Shown here: piece by piece, positions 37,658-46,744 of the stretch
Position numbering within the stretch: position 1 is the first letter of the stretch
Layout of the letters: the number at the start of each line of letters is the position of its first letter
Source: Enterobacter hormaechei ATCC 49162
GTDB lineage: Bacteria; Pseudomonadota; Gammaproteobacteria; Enterobacterales; Enterobacteriaceae
Length of the DNA stretch: 64,000 bases
NCBI RefSeq assembly: GCF_001875655.1
Contig: NZ_MKEQ01000001.1
Location: 248,001 to 312,000, forward strand
Direction of reading: 5' to 3'
Translations under genes and position numbers: made by a program
Notes under the pieces: model-generated
What the model saw: the letters and a program-made list of their open reading frames with translations, nothing else
Told to the model about the DNA's origin: nothing
Database searches by the model: none

Positions 37658-38248
37658 TTACTCGCTCAGCAGGTGGCCCATTTTGGCGGCTTTAGTATCA
37701 AGATAGTGCGCGTTTTTCGGGTTACGGCCAACAATCAGCGGCACGCGTTCCACGATATTGATGCCCGCTTCAGTGAGGATCTCCACTTTCTTCGGGTTGT
37801 TAGTCAGCAGGCGCACTTCGTCCACGCCCAGCAGCTTGAACATATCTGCGCACAGGGTGAAATCGCGCTCGTCGGCAGCAAAGCCGAGCTGATGGTTCGC
37901 TTCGACAGTATCGTAGCCCTGATCCTGCAACGCATAGGCGCGGATTTTATTCAGCAGGCCGATATTACGTCCTTCCTGACGGTGATACAGCAGAACGCCA
38001 CGTCCTTCCTCTGCGATATGAGAAAGGGCGGCTTCAAGCTGGAAACCGCAGTCGCACCGCAGGCTGAACAGCGCGTCACCGGTCAGACACTCTGAATGAA
38101 CGCGGGACAACACCGGCGTTTGTCCCGAAATGTCGCCGAATACCAGGGCGACGTGATCTTGCCCGGTTGCCAGTTCTTCAAAACCCACCATCAGGAAATC
38201 GCCCCATGGGGTTGGCAGTTTGGCTTCTGCCACACGTTTAAGCTGCAT
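37658..38248 (-). CDS. ribA: GTP cyclohydrolase II
   Basis: 196 residues from [10 protein letters not shown]; the frame extends 15 codons upstream without conservation. Zinc cysteines are in [17 protein letters not shown] and catalytic residues in [12 protein letters not shown]. It converts GTP to the first pyrimidine intermediate of riboflavin synthesis. Monocistronic. Confidence 0.96.
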   Translation of the reverse strand: MQLKRVAEAKLPTPWGDFLMVGFEELATGQDHVALVFGDISGQTPVLSRVHSECLTGDALFSLRCDCGFQLEAALSHIAEEGRGVLLYHRQEGRNIGLLNKIRAYALQDQGYDTVEANHQLGFAADERDFTLCADMFKLLGVDEVRLLTNNPKKVEILTEAGINIVERVPLIVGRNPKNAHYLDTKAAKMGHLLSE

Positions 38249-38445
38249 GTGATTCTCCAGACCAGGCTGACACGTTTCGTGCCTTTGCCCCATTTTGCTT
38301 TCTGTATTGGACTATTTTGCCACAAGCCCGGCAACTTCACCTAATCGCCACCACGTTATACGGACGTTAAACGCACGATCCGACATCTCCACCAGAATGA
38401 TGAAATTCAGTTATGATTGTGGTGCTTAGTGAAAAAGGAGAGGAC

Positions 38446-39213
38446 ATGCTTTCAATTGCCAGACGAACGGCCGCAGGCGCCGCCGTATTGCTTGTTATAC
38501 CCCTGGTCGTTTGGTTCTCCGGCTGGATGTGGCAGCCAGAACAAAACGAGACGTGGCTGAAAGCCTTATACTGGATAACCGAGACGGTCACCCAGCCGTG
38601 GGGGATTATTACGCACGTGCTGCTCTGTGCCTGGTTCCTGTGGTGCCTGCGCTTTCGCCTTCGCGCGGCGCTGGTACTCTTTGCCATTCTTGGCGGAGCC
38701 ATACTTATCGGGCAGGGGGTGAAGTCGTGGGTGAAAGATCGTGTGCAAGAACCCCGTCCTTTCGTCGTCTGGCTGGAAAAAACGCACCATGTTCCGGTGG
38801 ATGAGTTCTACAATTTAAAGCGTAAAGATCGCGGTGCGCTGGTAAAGGAGCAGCTTGCGGAACAACAGGATATCCCGACTTTTTTACGCAAACACTGGCA
38901 AAAAGAGACCGGCTTTGCGTTTCCTTCCGGGCATACCATGTTTGCAGCCAGCTGGGCGTTACTTGGCGTGGGTCTGCTGTGGCCGCGTCGGCGTACCCTC
39001 ACGATTGCGATTTTGCTGGTCTGGGCGTCAGGCGTAATGGGCAGCCGGATGCTGCTGGGAATGCACTGGCCGCGTGATTTGGTGGTGGCAACGCTGATCT
39101 CGTGGGTACTTGTGACGCTGGCGTCCTGGCTTGCACAACGTTTCTGTGGACCACTGACGCCGCCGCCGGAAGAGAAGGAAGAAATCGCCGAAAGGGAGTC
39201 TGGCGGAATCTGA
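38446..39213 (+). CDS. pgpB: Phosphatidylglycerophosphatase B (PAP2 family)
   Basis: 255 residues from ATG at 38446 (MLSIARRT). Six membrane spans and the three PAP2 motifs are seen: KDRVQEPRP, PSGHTMF and SRMLLGMHWPRD with catalytic histidines. It removes phosphate from phosphatidylglycerophosphate and undecaprenyl pyrophosphate at the periplasmic face. The frame opens 11 codons earlier, but this start fits E. coli. Confidence 0.95.
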   Translation: MLSIARRTAAGAAVLLVIPLVVWFSGWMWQPEQNETWLKALYWITETVTQPWGIITHVLLCAWFLWCLRFRLRAALVLFAILGGAILIGQGVKSWVKDRVQEPRPFVVWLEKTHHVPVDEFYNLKRKDRGALVKEQLAEQQDIPTFLRKHWQKETGFAFPSGHTMFAASWALLGVGLLWPRRRTLTIAILLVWASGVMGSRMLLGMHWPRDLVVATLISWVLVTLASWLAQRFCGPLTPPPEEKEEIAERESGGI

Positions 39214-39361
39214 AGGTTGATATTCCGCACTTTGACCATAAATCCATGTAGGGCGCGTTACTTTTTCCGTTTCGCGTCCGTCACTAAAATGGTAGCTTAT
39301 AAGGCTGATTGCAGTGAGTTGAACACGCTTTATACGCTCGAACCACATAACGGGAAGTCAT

Positions 39362-39670
39362 GTGAAATATTTACTCATTTTCTTACTGGTGTTGGCGATT
39401 TTTGTCATTTCAGTCACATTGGGCGCGCAAAACGATCAACAGGTAAGTTTCAACTATCTGCTGGCGCAGGGCGAGTACCGGGTGTCGAGCCTGCTGGCTG
39501 TGTTATTCGCGGCGGGTTTTGTCATTGGCTGGCTTGTATGCGGCCTGTTCTGGCTGAAGGTTCGTGTTTCTCTTGTTCGCGCTGAACGTAAAATTAAACG
39601 ACTTGAACATCAACTTACGCCTGCGACTGACATTCCGGCGAGCTCTGGTGTGCCGGTAGTCAAGGAATAA
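39362..39670 (+). CDS. lapA: LapA (YciS), LPS assembly protein A
   Basis: 102 residues from GTG at 39362. Two membrane spans and a C-terminal coiled coil (RAERKIKRLEHQL). It works with LapB to control LpxC turnover by FtsH and thus LPS amount. lapB follows 6 bp later in the same operon. Confidence 0.95.
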   Translation: MKYLLIFLLVLAIFVISVTLGAQNDQQVSFNYLLAQGEYRVSSLLAVLFAAGFVIGWLVCGLFWLKVRVSLVRAERKIKRLEHQLTPATDIPASSGVPVVKE

Positions 39671-39676
39671 TCGAAT

Positions 39677-40846
39677 ATGCTGGAGTTGTTGTTTCTGCTT
39701 TTGCCTGTCGCCGCAGCCTATGGCTGGTATATGGGCCGCAGAAGCGCGCAACAAACAAAACAGGATGAAGCGAACCGACTCTCCCGTGATTATGTTGCGG
39801 GGGTGAACTTCCTGTTGAGCAATCAGCAGGATAAAGCGGTGGATCTGTTCCTCGACATGCTTAAAGAGGATACCGGCACCGTAGAGGCGCATCTTACCCT
39901 GGGTAACCTGTTCCGCTCGCGCGGCGAGGTGGACCGTGCCATTCGTATCCACCAGACCCTGATGGAAAGCGCGTCGTTGACCTATGAGCAACGGCTGCTG
40001 GCCGTGCAGCAGCTGGGACGGGATTACATGGCCGCGGGGCTTTACGATCGCGCCGAGGATATGTTCTCCCAGCTCGTGGATGAGACTGACTTCCGCATCG
40101 GTGCGCTTCAGCAACTTCTGCAAATCTACCAGGCCACCAGCGACTGGCAAAAAGCGATTGATACCGCCGAACGGCTGGTCAAACTCGGCAAAGATAAACA
40201 GCGCGTCGAAATTGCCCACTTCTACTGCGAGCTGGCCCTTCAGCAGATGGGTAGCGATGACATGGATAAAGCCATGGCGTTGTTAAAGAAAGGCGCCGCG
40301 GCCGATCGCAACAGCGCCCGCATCTCGATTATGATGGGCCGGGTCTTTATGGCTAACGGCGATTACGCCAAAGCCGTGGAGAGCCTGCTTCGTGTTATCG
40401 ATCAGGACAAAGAGCTGGTCAGCGAAACGCTGGAAATGCTGCAAACCTGCTATCAGCAGCTTGATAAGCAGGACGAGTGGGTGGCGTTCCTGCGCCGCTG
40501 TGTTGAAGAAAACACCGGGGCCACAGCCGAGCTGATGCTGTCTGATGTCGTTGAACAGCACGAAGGGAGTGATACTGCACAGGTTTATATTACCCGTCAG
40601 TTGCAGCGTCATCCTACGATGCGCGTCTTCCACAAATTGATGGACTACCACCTCAATGACGCGGAAGAAGGGCGCGCTAAAGAGAGCCTGATGGTGCTGC
40701 GAGACATGGTGGGCGAACAGGTACGGAGCAAACCGCGCTATCGCTGCCAGAAATGCGGCTTCACCGCGTACTCGCTCTACTGGCATTGTCCTTCATGCCG
40801 TGCCTGGTCCACCATTAAGCCAATCCGTGGCCTGGACGGGCAGTGA
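39677..40846 (+). CDS. lapB: LapB (YciM), LPS assembly protein B
   Basis: 389 residues. An N-terminal membrane anchor (LLFLLLPVAAAYGWYMG), then about nine TPR repeats, then a rubredoxin-like zinc domain with CQKCGFTAYSLYWHCPSC. It recruits LpxC to FtsH for degradation; the anchor also contacts YejM/PbgA. Essential or nearly so in E. coli. Confidence 0.96.
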   Translation: MLELLFLLLPVAAAYGWYMGRRSAQQTKQDEANRLSRDYVAGVNFLLSNQQDKAVDLFLDMLKEDTGTVEAHLTLGNLFRSRGEVDRAIRIHQTLMESASLTYEQRLLAVQQLGRDYMAAGLYDRAEDMFSQLVDETDFRIGALQQLLQIYQATSDWQKAIDTAERLVKLGKDKQRVEIAHFYCELALQQMGSDDMDKAMALLKKGAAADRNSARISIMMGRVFMANGDYAKAVESLLRVIDQDKELVSETLEMLQTCYQQLDKQDEWVAFLRRCVEENTGATAELMLSDVVEQHEGSDTAQVYITRQLQRHPTMRVFHKLMDYHLNDAEEGRAKESLMVLRDMVGEQVRSKPRYRCQKCGFTAYSLYWHCPSCRAWSTIKPIRGLDGQ

Positions 40847-41030
40847 TTTTTTAAAACGCCGCAATTTAGTTACAACATACTAATGGTTGCAGTAACTTCG
40901 TCAGCACCGTGCGGTCTGGGGTTCAGCAGGAAAAGCATTCGATTCTGTTCATTTACCCCGAGGGCAGGTAGAATGCACGCCGTTTATCTGTTCCGCGCCG
41001 CTGCGCGCCCATAGACGAAAAGGGCTGGTC

Positions 41031-41768
41031 ATGACGTCTGTTACATCCTCCACTTCCCGCGTAGTTACCGATTCTCCCGTAGTTGTTGCTCTGGATTACA
41101 ATAACCGTGACGCTGCACTGGCCTTTGTCGAGGGTATTGATCCCCGCGATTGCCGTCTGAAAGTAGGCAAAGAGATGTTTACGCTGTTCGGTCCGCAAAT
41201 CGTCCGCGATCTGCACCAGCGGGGTTTCGACGTTTTCCTCGACCTGAAATTCCACGATATTCCGAATACCACTGCGCATGCCGTGGCTGCGGCGGCTGAA
41301 CTGGGCGTGTGGATGGTTAACGTTCATGCATCCGGCGGAGCACGCATGATGACGGCGGCGCGTGAAGCGCTGGTGCCGTTCGGCACTGACGCTCCGCTTC
41401 TGATCGCCGTCACCGTGCTGACCAGTATGGATGAATCTGACCTGCGCGACCTGGGTGTGACATTGTCACCTGCCGGGCACGCGGAGCGTCTCGCGCGCCT
41501 CACGCAACAGTGTGGGCTTGATGGCGTAGTCTGTTCAGCGCAGGAGGCGGTTCGCTTCAAATCTGAGTTAGGCCGCGATTTTAAACTGGTGACGCCAGGT
41601 ATCCGTCCGGCAGGCAGCGCAACAGGGGATCAGCGACGCATCATGACGCCAGAACAGGCGTTAAGCGCGGGGGTGGACTATATGGTGATCGGCCGTCCGG
41701 TGACGCAAGCCGCTAACCCGGCAGAGGCCCTGAAAGCGATTAATGCATCACTGAAAAAGGGGGCATAA
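41031..41768 (+). CDS. pyrF: Orotidine-5'-phosphate decarboxylase
   Basis: 245 residues. The catalytic Asp-Lys-Asp run [10 protein letters not shown] and the phosphate-binding [12 protein letters not shown] and VIGRPVT segments are present. It makes UMP, the last de novo pyrimidine step. The stop overlaps the yciH start (TAATG), coupling the two. Confidence 0.97.
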   Translation: MTSVTSSTSRVVTDSPVVVALDYNNRDAALAFVEGIDPRDCRLKVGKEMFTLFGPQIVRDLHQRGFDVFLDLKFHDIPNTTAHAVAAAAELGVWMVNVHASGGARMMTAAREALVPFGTDAPLLIAVTVLTSMDESDLRDLGVTLSPAGHAERLARLTQQCGLDGVVCSAQEAVRFKSELGRDFKLVTPGIRPAGSATGDQRRIMTPEQALSAGVDYMVIGRPVTQAANPAEALKAINASLKKGA

Positions 41769-42094
41769 TGCGTGACGCCAACAGTCGTCTGGTCTATTCA
41801 ACCGATACCGGGCGCATAGAAGAGCCAAAAGAGAAAGCCGAACGTCCGAAAGGCGATGGCATCGTGCGTATTCAGCGTCAGACCAGCGGCAGAAAAGGTA
41901 AAGGCGTTTGCCTTGTCACCGGCCTTGATCTGGATGATGCAGACCTGGCAAAACTCGCCGCGGAGCTTAAAAAGAAGTGCGGATGCGGTGGGGCAGTAAA
42001 AGATGGCATTATTGAGATTCAGGGTGATAAACGGGATTTAATTAAAACGCTGCTGGAAGCCAAAGGAATGAAAGTCAAACTGGCGGGCGGCTAA
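41768..42094 (+). CDS. yciH: YciH, SUI1/eIF1-family protein
   Basis: 108 residues with the SUI1 core KGVCLVTGLDLDDADLAKLA, then KKKCGCGGAVKDGIIEIQGD. It is the bacterial homologue of initiation factor eIF1 and may check start-codon pairing under stress. Coupled to pyrF. Confidence 0.95.
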   Translation: MRDANSRLVYSTDTGRIEEPKEKAERPKGDGIVRIQRQTSGRKGKGVCLVTGLDLDDADLAKLAAELKKKCGCGGAVKDGIIEIQGDKRDLIKTLLEAKGMKVKLAGG

Positions 42095-42101
42095 AATAAA
42101 T

Positions 42102-42132
42102 GAGCCACGGACATTGCCGTGGCTCTTTTTTT
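42102..42132 (+). terminator. Terminator after yciH
   Basis: GAGCCACGG and CCGTGGCTC arms with a 6-nt loop followed by eight Ts. Confidence 0.9.
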
Positions 42133-42198
42133 TACGTGCGTAAGTCAGACCTGAAAATACAAAATATATTATTTTACCGGTGAGAGCCGTTATGGTGA

Positions 42199-42417
42199 TT
42201 ATTTGCCCACCTGGTGACCGATAATACCACCTACGGCAGCACCACCTAATGTACCCAGCGTACTACCATCCGTTAATACTGCACCACCAAGCGCACCAGC
42301 ACCGGCACCAATCGCGGTATTACGGTCACGTTTAGACCAGTTAGAGCAAGCGCTCAGGGACATTGCTACAGTGATTGCCAGAACAGCGGCGGCTAATTTT
42401 TTGCTGGTAAAGGTCAT
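42199..42417 (-). CDS. osmB: OsmB, osmotically inducible lipoprotein
   Basis: 72 residues with a lipoprotein signal (lipobox LSACSNW) and a glycine-zipper stretch GAGAGALGGAVLTDGSTLGT. Outer-membrane lipoprotein induced by osmotic stress and RpoS in E. coli. Monocistronic; the 260 bp upstream hold its promoters and no further gene. Confidence 0.94.
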   Translation of the reverse strand: MTFTSKKLAAAVLAITVAMSLSACSNWSKRDRNTAIGAGAGALGGAVLTDGSTLGTLGGAAVGGIIGHQVGK

Positions 42418-42679
42418 AATACTTTCTCCTGAATTATCGATTCACGGAAAGGAATGCACTTTAAGTATAGACAATATCCATACTTAAATTCTTTTCCCGT
42501 GAAAGCTGGTCGCGCAGGCGTTTCATCATCACGCAGGTGATAGTCACTTCCTGTTATATCGCTAATATTAATTTTACGTGTTTAGAACGGTTTCAACAGG
42601 TAAAAACTCTTAAAGGAAGGGTCGGAATACTCTCAGAGAAAGGTTTAAGTGCGCCCATTATTCGGGCGCAGCAGGATAA

Positions 42680-43432
42680 TCAGGCCGTTTTTTTCACAAT
42701 ATCGACCGTCAGGCCGTCTTGTTCTAATTGCTGGCGATATTCATCTCGCAACCGCTCATCCGTAATCACACGGCTGAAGCGCGAAGCCGGACCCATCGTA
42801 TAGGGGTGCACGGCGCCAAACTTAGAGCTGTCGGTCAGCACAATCGCTTCACACTCTTTGGCGAGCACGGCGTTAACCACGTCGGTACGCATCATGTCGC
42901 GCCCGGTAAAGCCGGTCTCAGGCTGCCAGCCGTCAATACCAATGAACGCTTTGCTGAAGTGGACCTGCTGAACATATTGACGCGTTAAAGGTCCCACCAT
43001 GCTTTCGCTTTTTTTCTGGTAAATGCCGCCCAGCAGAATCACCTCGCAGCGAGTTTCCTTCAACAGGTGGGCGATATAGCTACTGACGGTGATGATGGTA
43101 ATGTCTTTTTGTTCGGCAAGCGTGCGTGCCAGAAGGGCGTTACTGCTGCCATTTTCAATAAAGACGGTCTCACCGTTATTCACCAGGGATGCAGCAAACT
43201 CCGCCAGTTCCCGCTTGAGCGCATAATTGTTCATCATGCGGGTTTCAACATCCTCACTGTCCAGTGGGACGGCATAACCGTGCGCACGACGCAGGTAGCT
43301 CTGTTTTTCCAGAAGATTCAGATCCTGGCGGATGGTGACTTCAGAAACGCCGGTGGCTTTAGCGAGATCGACCACGCTCACGCGTCCCTGATCGATCACC
43401 ATCTGCAAAATGATTTGTTGTCGGGAATTCAT
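42680..43432 (-). CDS. yciT: YciT, DeoR-family transcriptional regulator
   Basis: 250 residues from MNSRQQIIL; a second ATG three codons earlier lacks a ribosome site. The N-terminal DeoR helix-turn-helix is [20 protein letters not shown]. The sugar-phosphate-sensing domain has [16 protein letters not shown] and [11 protein letters not shown]. The natural effector is unknown; links to osmotic stress are reported in E. coli. Confidence 0.94.
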   Translation of the reverse strand: MNSRQQIILQMVIDQGRVSVVDLAKATGVSEVTIRQDLNLLEKQSYLRRAHGYAVPLDSEDVETRMMNNYALKRELAEFAASLVNNGETVFIENGSSNALLARTLAEQKDITIITVSSYIAHLLKETRCEVILLGGIYQKKSESMVGPLTRQYVQQVHFSKAFIGIDGWQPETGFTGRDMMRTDVVNAVLAKECEAIVLTDSSKFGAVHPYTMGPASRFSRVITDERLRDEYRQQLEQDGLTVDIVKKTA

Positions 43433-43469
43433 AGCATCCATTTAAAAGGCTAGGGCGGAAACGACGTGG

Positions 43470-43652
43470 TTACACTTCCCACGGGGCTTTTGGTTGAGTG
43501 GATCCTGGTGCGTTATCAGCGCCGTTCTCAGCCAGCAGTTCAGACTTGAGGATCTCAAGATTACGGATAGCAGAGTGATAATCGCCCGCGACGAGAATAT
43601 CCAGCACAGTATCAATACGCTGTGCCACGGCTGCTGCATCAATGTTAGACAT
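43470..43652 (-). CDS. yciZ: YciZ family small protein
   Basis: 60 residues from ATG at 43652 with GGTGAGC upstream; the frame extends 28 codons further without conservation. [20 protein letters not shown] and the final KAPWEV match E. coli YciZ. Soluble and helical, unknown function; upstream of yciT on the same strand. Confidence 0.9.
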   Translation of the reverse strand: MSNIDAAAVAQRIDTVLDILVAGDYHSAIRNLEILKSELLAENGADNAPGSTQPKAPWEV

Positions 43653-43843
43653 AAGCTCACCCTGAAGCGAAAAGTTAATATTATCAATGATGCAGAAAAT
43701 TGATTCAAAAGAGAAGGTGAAAAATGCAATAACCAAAGTTCATCAATGAGAGTGATAAATTTAACCCCCGTATGCTGCGGATTGTAGGGGTGGATTAGTC
43801 TAAAACTGCGCGCAACGCGCTTTTTTATAAGAGGAATTCGACT

Positions 43844-44713
43844 ATGACAGTTATCAACCAGACAACCTGCACCTTGTTTACTGATGCTGAACGATTCACT
43901 CAACTGGCGGCTTATTATGAGGCCGAACGGCGCACGGTGTGGATGATGTTACGTGCCGCCCCGCGGCCTTGTTTCAACCACGCGCTGATCGAGGAGATCA
44001 TGAACCTCTCCTGGCTGGTACGGCAGTCAGGATTTATCGTGGATTTTTGGGTGACCGGATCGCTGGTCCCCGAAATATACAATACGGGTGGTGATTTACA
44101 CTTCTTCGTTGAGTGCATCAAAAATAACCGACGCGAAGCGTTACGCGCCTATGCCCGGGCCTGCGTGGACTGCGTGCATGCCGCCTCGCGAGGGTTTGAC
44201 ACCGGTGCGGTCACGCTGGCCATGGTGGAAGGAAGCGCCTTAGGGGGCGGGTTTGAGGCTGCGCTGGCGCACCATTTCATACTGGCCCAGCGCGATGCCC
44301 GTTTAGGCTTTCCTGAAATCGCGTTCAATCTCTTCCCGGGTATGGGGGGCTATTCACTGGTGGCGCGCCGTGCTGGCATGAAAATGGCGGAGGAGCTGAT
44401 CTATAAAGGTGAGTCGCATACGGCGGAATGGTATGAGCAGCACGGCCTTGTGGATGTCTTATTCGAGCCGTTACAGAGCTATATGTCGGTGCGGACATTT
44501 ATCGATACGCTGCAACCGAAGCTGAACGGCGTCAGGGCCATGTTGCGCGCCCGTACGCGTGTTTTGCCGCTTCCAAGGAGCGAACTGATGGACATTACCG
44601 AGGATTGGGTTGATGCCGCCTTCTGCCTTGAACCGAAAGATATCGCCTACATGGAGCGGCTGGTTATGCTGCAAACTCGCCATCAGGCGACGGGCTTACA
44701 CAAAGCCAGCTAA
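43844..44713 (+). CDS. rpfF: RpfF, diffusible-signal-factor (cis-2-unsaturated fatty acid) synthase
   Basis: 289-residue crotonase-fold protein. The two catalytic glutamates of RpfF are present with the right 20-residue spacing: Glu138 (ALGGGFEAAL) and Glu158 (LGFPEIAF). RpfF enzymes dehydrate 3-hydroxyacyl-ACP and cleave the thioester to release BDSF-type signals. AGAGGAATTCG precedes the ATG. It is convergent with rpfR, the two stops overlapping by 4 bp, as for the Cronobacter rpfF-rpfR pair. E. coli K-12 lacks this gene at this place. The sequence looks fully functional. Confidence 0.9.
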   Translation: MTVINQTTCTLFTDAERFTQLAAYYEAERRTVWMMLRAAPRPCFNHALIEEIMNLSWLVRQSGFIVDFWVTGSLVPEIYNTGGDLHFFVECIKNNRREALRAYARACVDCVHAASRGFDTGAVTLAMVEGSALGGGFEAALAHHFILAQRDARLGFPEIAFNLFPGMGGYSLVARRAGMKMAEELIYKGESHTAEWYEQHGLVDVLFEPLQSYMSVRTFIDTLQPKLNGVRAMLRARTRVLPLPRSELMDITEDWVDAAFCLEPKDIAYMERLVMLQTRHQATGLHKAS

Positions 44714-46540
44714 CGGACATGCCTGGCCTGATAACGCTTTAGCCATCGCTCAAATGCGGCAGCGGGCATGGGCTTAGCAAACAGATAACCCTGCCGTTCG
44801 TTGACGCCATTCTTCGTCAGAAAGGCGTCTTCTTTTGCGCTCTCCACGCCTTCAGCAATGACCTGCAAATTCAGCGCCTGCGCCACGGCGACTATCGCGC
44901 GCACCAGCGACTGTGAAATGGACTGTTTATGGATATCCCGCACGAAAGACTGGTCGAGCTTAATGGCATCGATAGGGAATCGCGCCAGTTGCGACAGGGA
45001 AGAGTAGCCCGTACCGAAGTCATCCAGGTGAATTTGCGCACCCAGGCGGCTGAATTGCTGGATCACTGACAGGGCCAGCTCTTCATTTTGCCACCTGACG
45101 CACCACATCGAGCATAACCCAGCGGCCAAGAGGCACAATTAGCCCCGACTCCTCGGCGTAGGAGATAAATTCCATCGGCGGGATCAGGCCGCGTTCTGGC
45201 GACTGCCAGCGCACCAGCGCCTCCAGACTTCTGACTTCGCCGCGCCAGGTCATTTTCGGCTGGTAGTGGATCAGCAGCTGATCGTTATCCAGCGCTTTAC
45301 GCAGGTTGGTATCCAGCCAGAGATATTCAAATACCCGCTGATTCATCTCTGGCGAGAAAACGCAGAATTTACCCCGACCATTTTCTTTGGCGGTGTACAT
45401 GGCGGTGTCGGCATTGCGAATGACGCTTTCGCGATCGTTACCATGCTGGGGCGCAAGCGCAATGCCCAGCGAGCAGCCGGTGTAAACCTCTATCAGCCCG
45501 ATGCGGAAAGGCTGACGCAGTCGGGTCAGAATGCGTGACGCCATGGCTTCCAGCGCGCCCTGCGAGGTATCGGTGGCCAACACGATAAACTCATCCCCGC
45601 CCAGGCGCGCCAGGGTTTGTCCTTCGTCCAGGCAGCTCAGGATCGCCAGCGCAACGGCCTGGAGTAACTGGTCGCCAAACATGTGCCCATAGGCATCGTT
45701 CACTTTTTTAAAGTTATCCAGATCGAGATACACCACGCCCACCTGCGTGTCACCTCGTGCGGTGATGGAATCGGAGATCAGCTCATGGATGGCATTTCGG
45801 TTAGGCAAACCGGTTATCGTATCCGTATTGGCGAGAACGCGCAGGCGCTCCTGGGCCCGGCGCTCTTCCGTTATGTCGGTACCCGAACAGATGAGGAAAA
45901 TTTCATTTTTCCCGCTGCCGCTGTGAACGAATTTATTTCTGAAGAGAAACAGGCGTTGCCCCTTGCGGGTCTTGATCCAGCGTTCGACTTCGTACGAACT
46001 GCCGTTACGAAAAAAACCGGTGATGTTGCGTTTGGAGGCGGCGGCTTCGCTACGGCTCATAAACAGTTTGAACACGTTTTGTCCGATGACTTCCTGTTCC
46101 TTCAGGCCCGTATATTCCTCACTTAAACGGTTGAAGCGCTGAATATTCCCGTTCTGGTCGAGGATCACAATCACGGAGTTAGCCTCGGAAACCACCTGTT
46201 CGGCGAAGGAGAGCCCTTGCGCCAGGTCGCGCGCCACGGAAGGGGTATCGTTCCAGGCTGATGCCGTTCCTGCCCACTCATTTTTGTTAATTTTACGGCC
46301 AACAAGATGGACGGGAACCTCCACACCGTACAGTGGCAGAGTCATGGCAATGCTGGAGGTGATCACGGTTAGCTGGCGAATCAGCGCGGCCTGCTCATCA
46401 TCCAGCGCAACGACCTGAATGATGTCAGCACTTTCACTGGCAGCAAGATGCAGAGCATTGCTGTCTGCTGTCAGTCGCCACCAGGGGCTATGCGTACCCA
46501 TGTAACGAAACAGCAAATTCTGCTCCAGATCGTCCAACAC
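44710..46540 (-). pseudogene. pdeR: rpfR/pdeR (gmr), PAS-GGDEF-EAL receptor with an internal frameshifting deletion
   Basis: The GTG at 46540 (GGGAG ahead) starts a 485-residue frame: FI domain (about 1-100), PAS (110-225), GGDEF (235-395, motif at 314-318) and the start of EAL (SLEALVRW at 439-446), stopping at 45083. The remaining EAL sequence from [12 protein letters not shown] on lies in another frame to 44710. Compared with E. coli PdeR as recalled, about 53 codons are missing, including the NISARQL and ELTES metal/catalytic motifs. The join is at AAAATG, probably a 6-bp repeat in the ancestor, giving a loss near 161 bp. Phosphodiesterase activity should be gone; RpfF-binding, signal-binding and cyclase domains may persist. 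Confidence 0.88.
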
Positions 46541-46697
46541 GTTTTCTCCCGCGTCTGCTGAGTAGCGCACACATTATTCAGTTGCAGTCGACAATGACGG
46601 CTCTCTTTTACTGTAGATAATTCTGGCGAAATGTGGCGGCGGGAAAACGAAAAGTGTGAGAAAAAACGATGATTTTTCGGGAGATAATACAGGAGAG

Positions 46698-46734
46698 AAC
46701 TCCCGGCAGCCCCTGAACGGGAAGGCCGGGAGTT
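46698..46734 (-). terminator. rnb terminator
   Basis: AACTCCCGGC and GCCGGGAGTT arms with a 17-nt loop, 11 bp after the rnb stop on the minus strand. The T-run is weak. Confidence 0.6.
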
Positions 46735-46744
46735 TGCGCGGTTA

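Noticed and set aside
45083..45138. Programmed frameshift in rpfR
   Set aside because: About 53 conserved codons are missing at the junction and no slippery sequence leads into the second frame, so a deletion explains it better.
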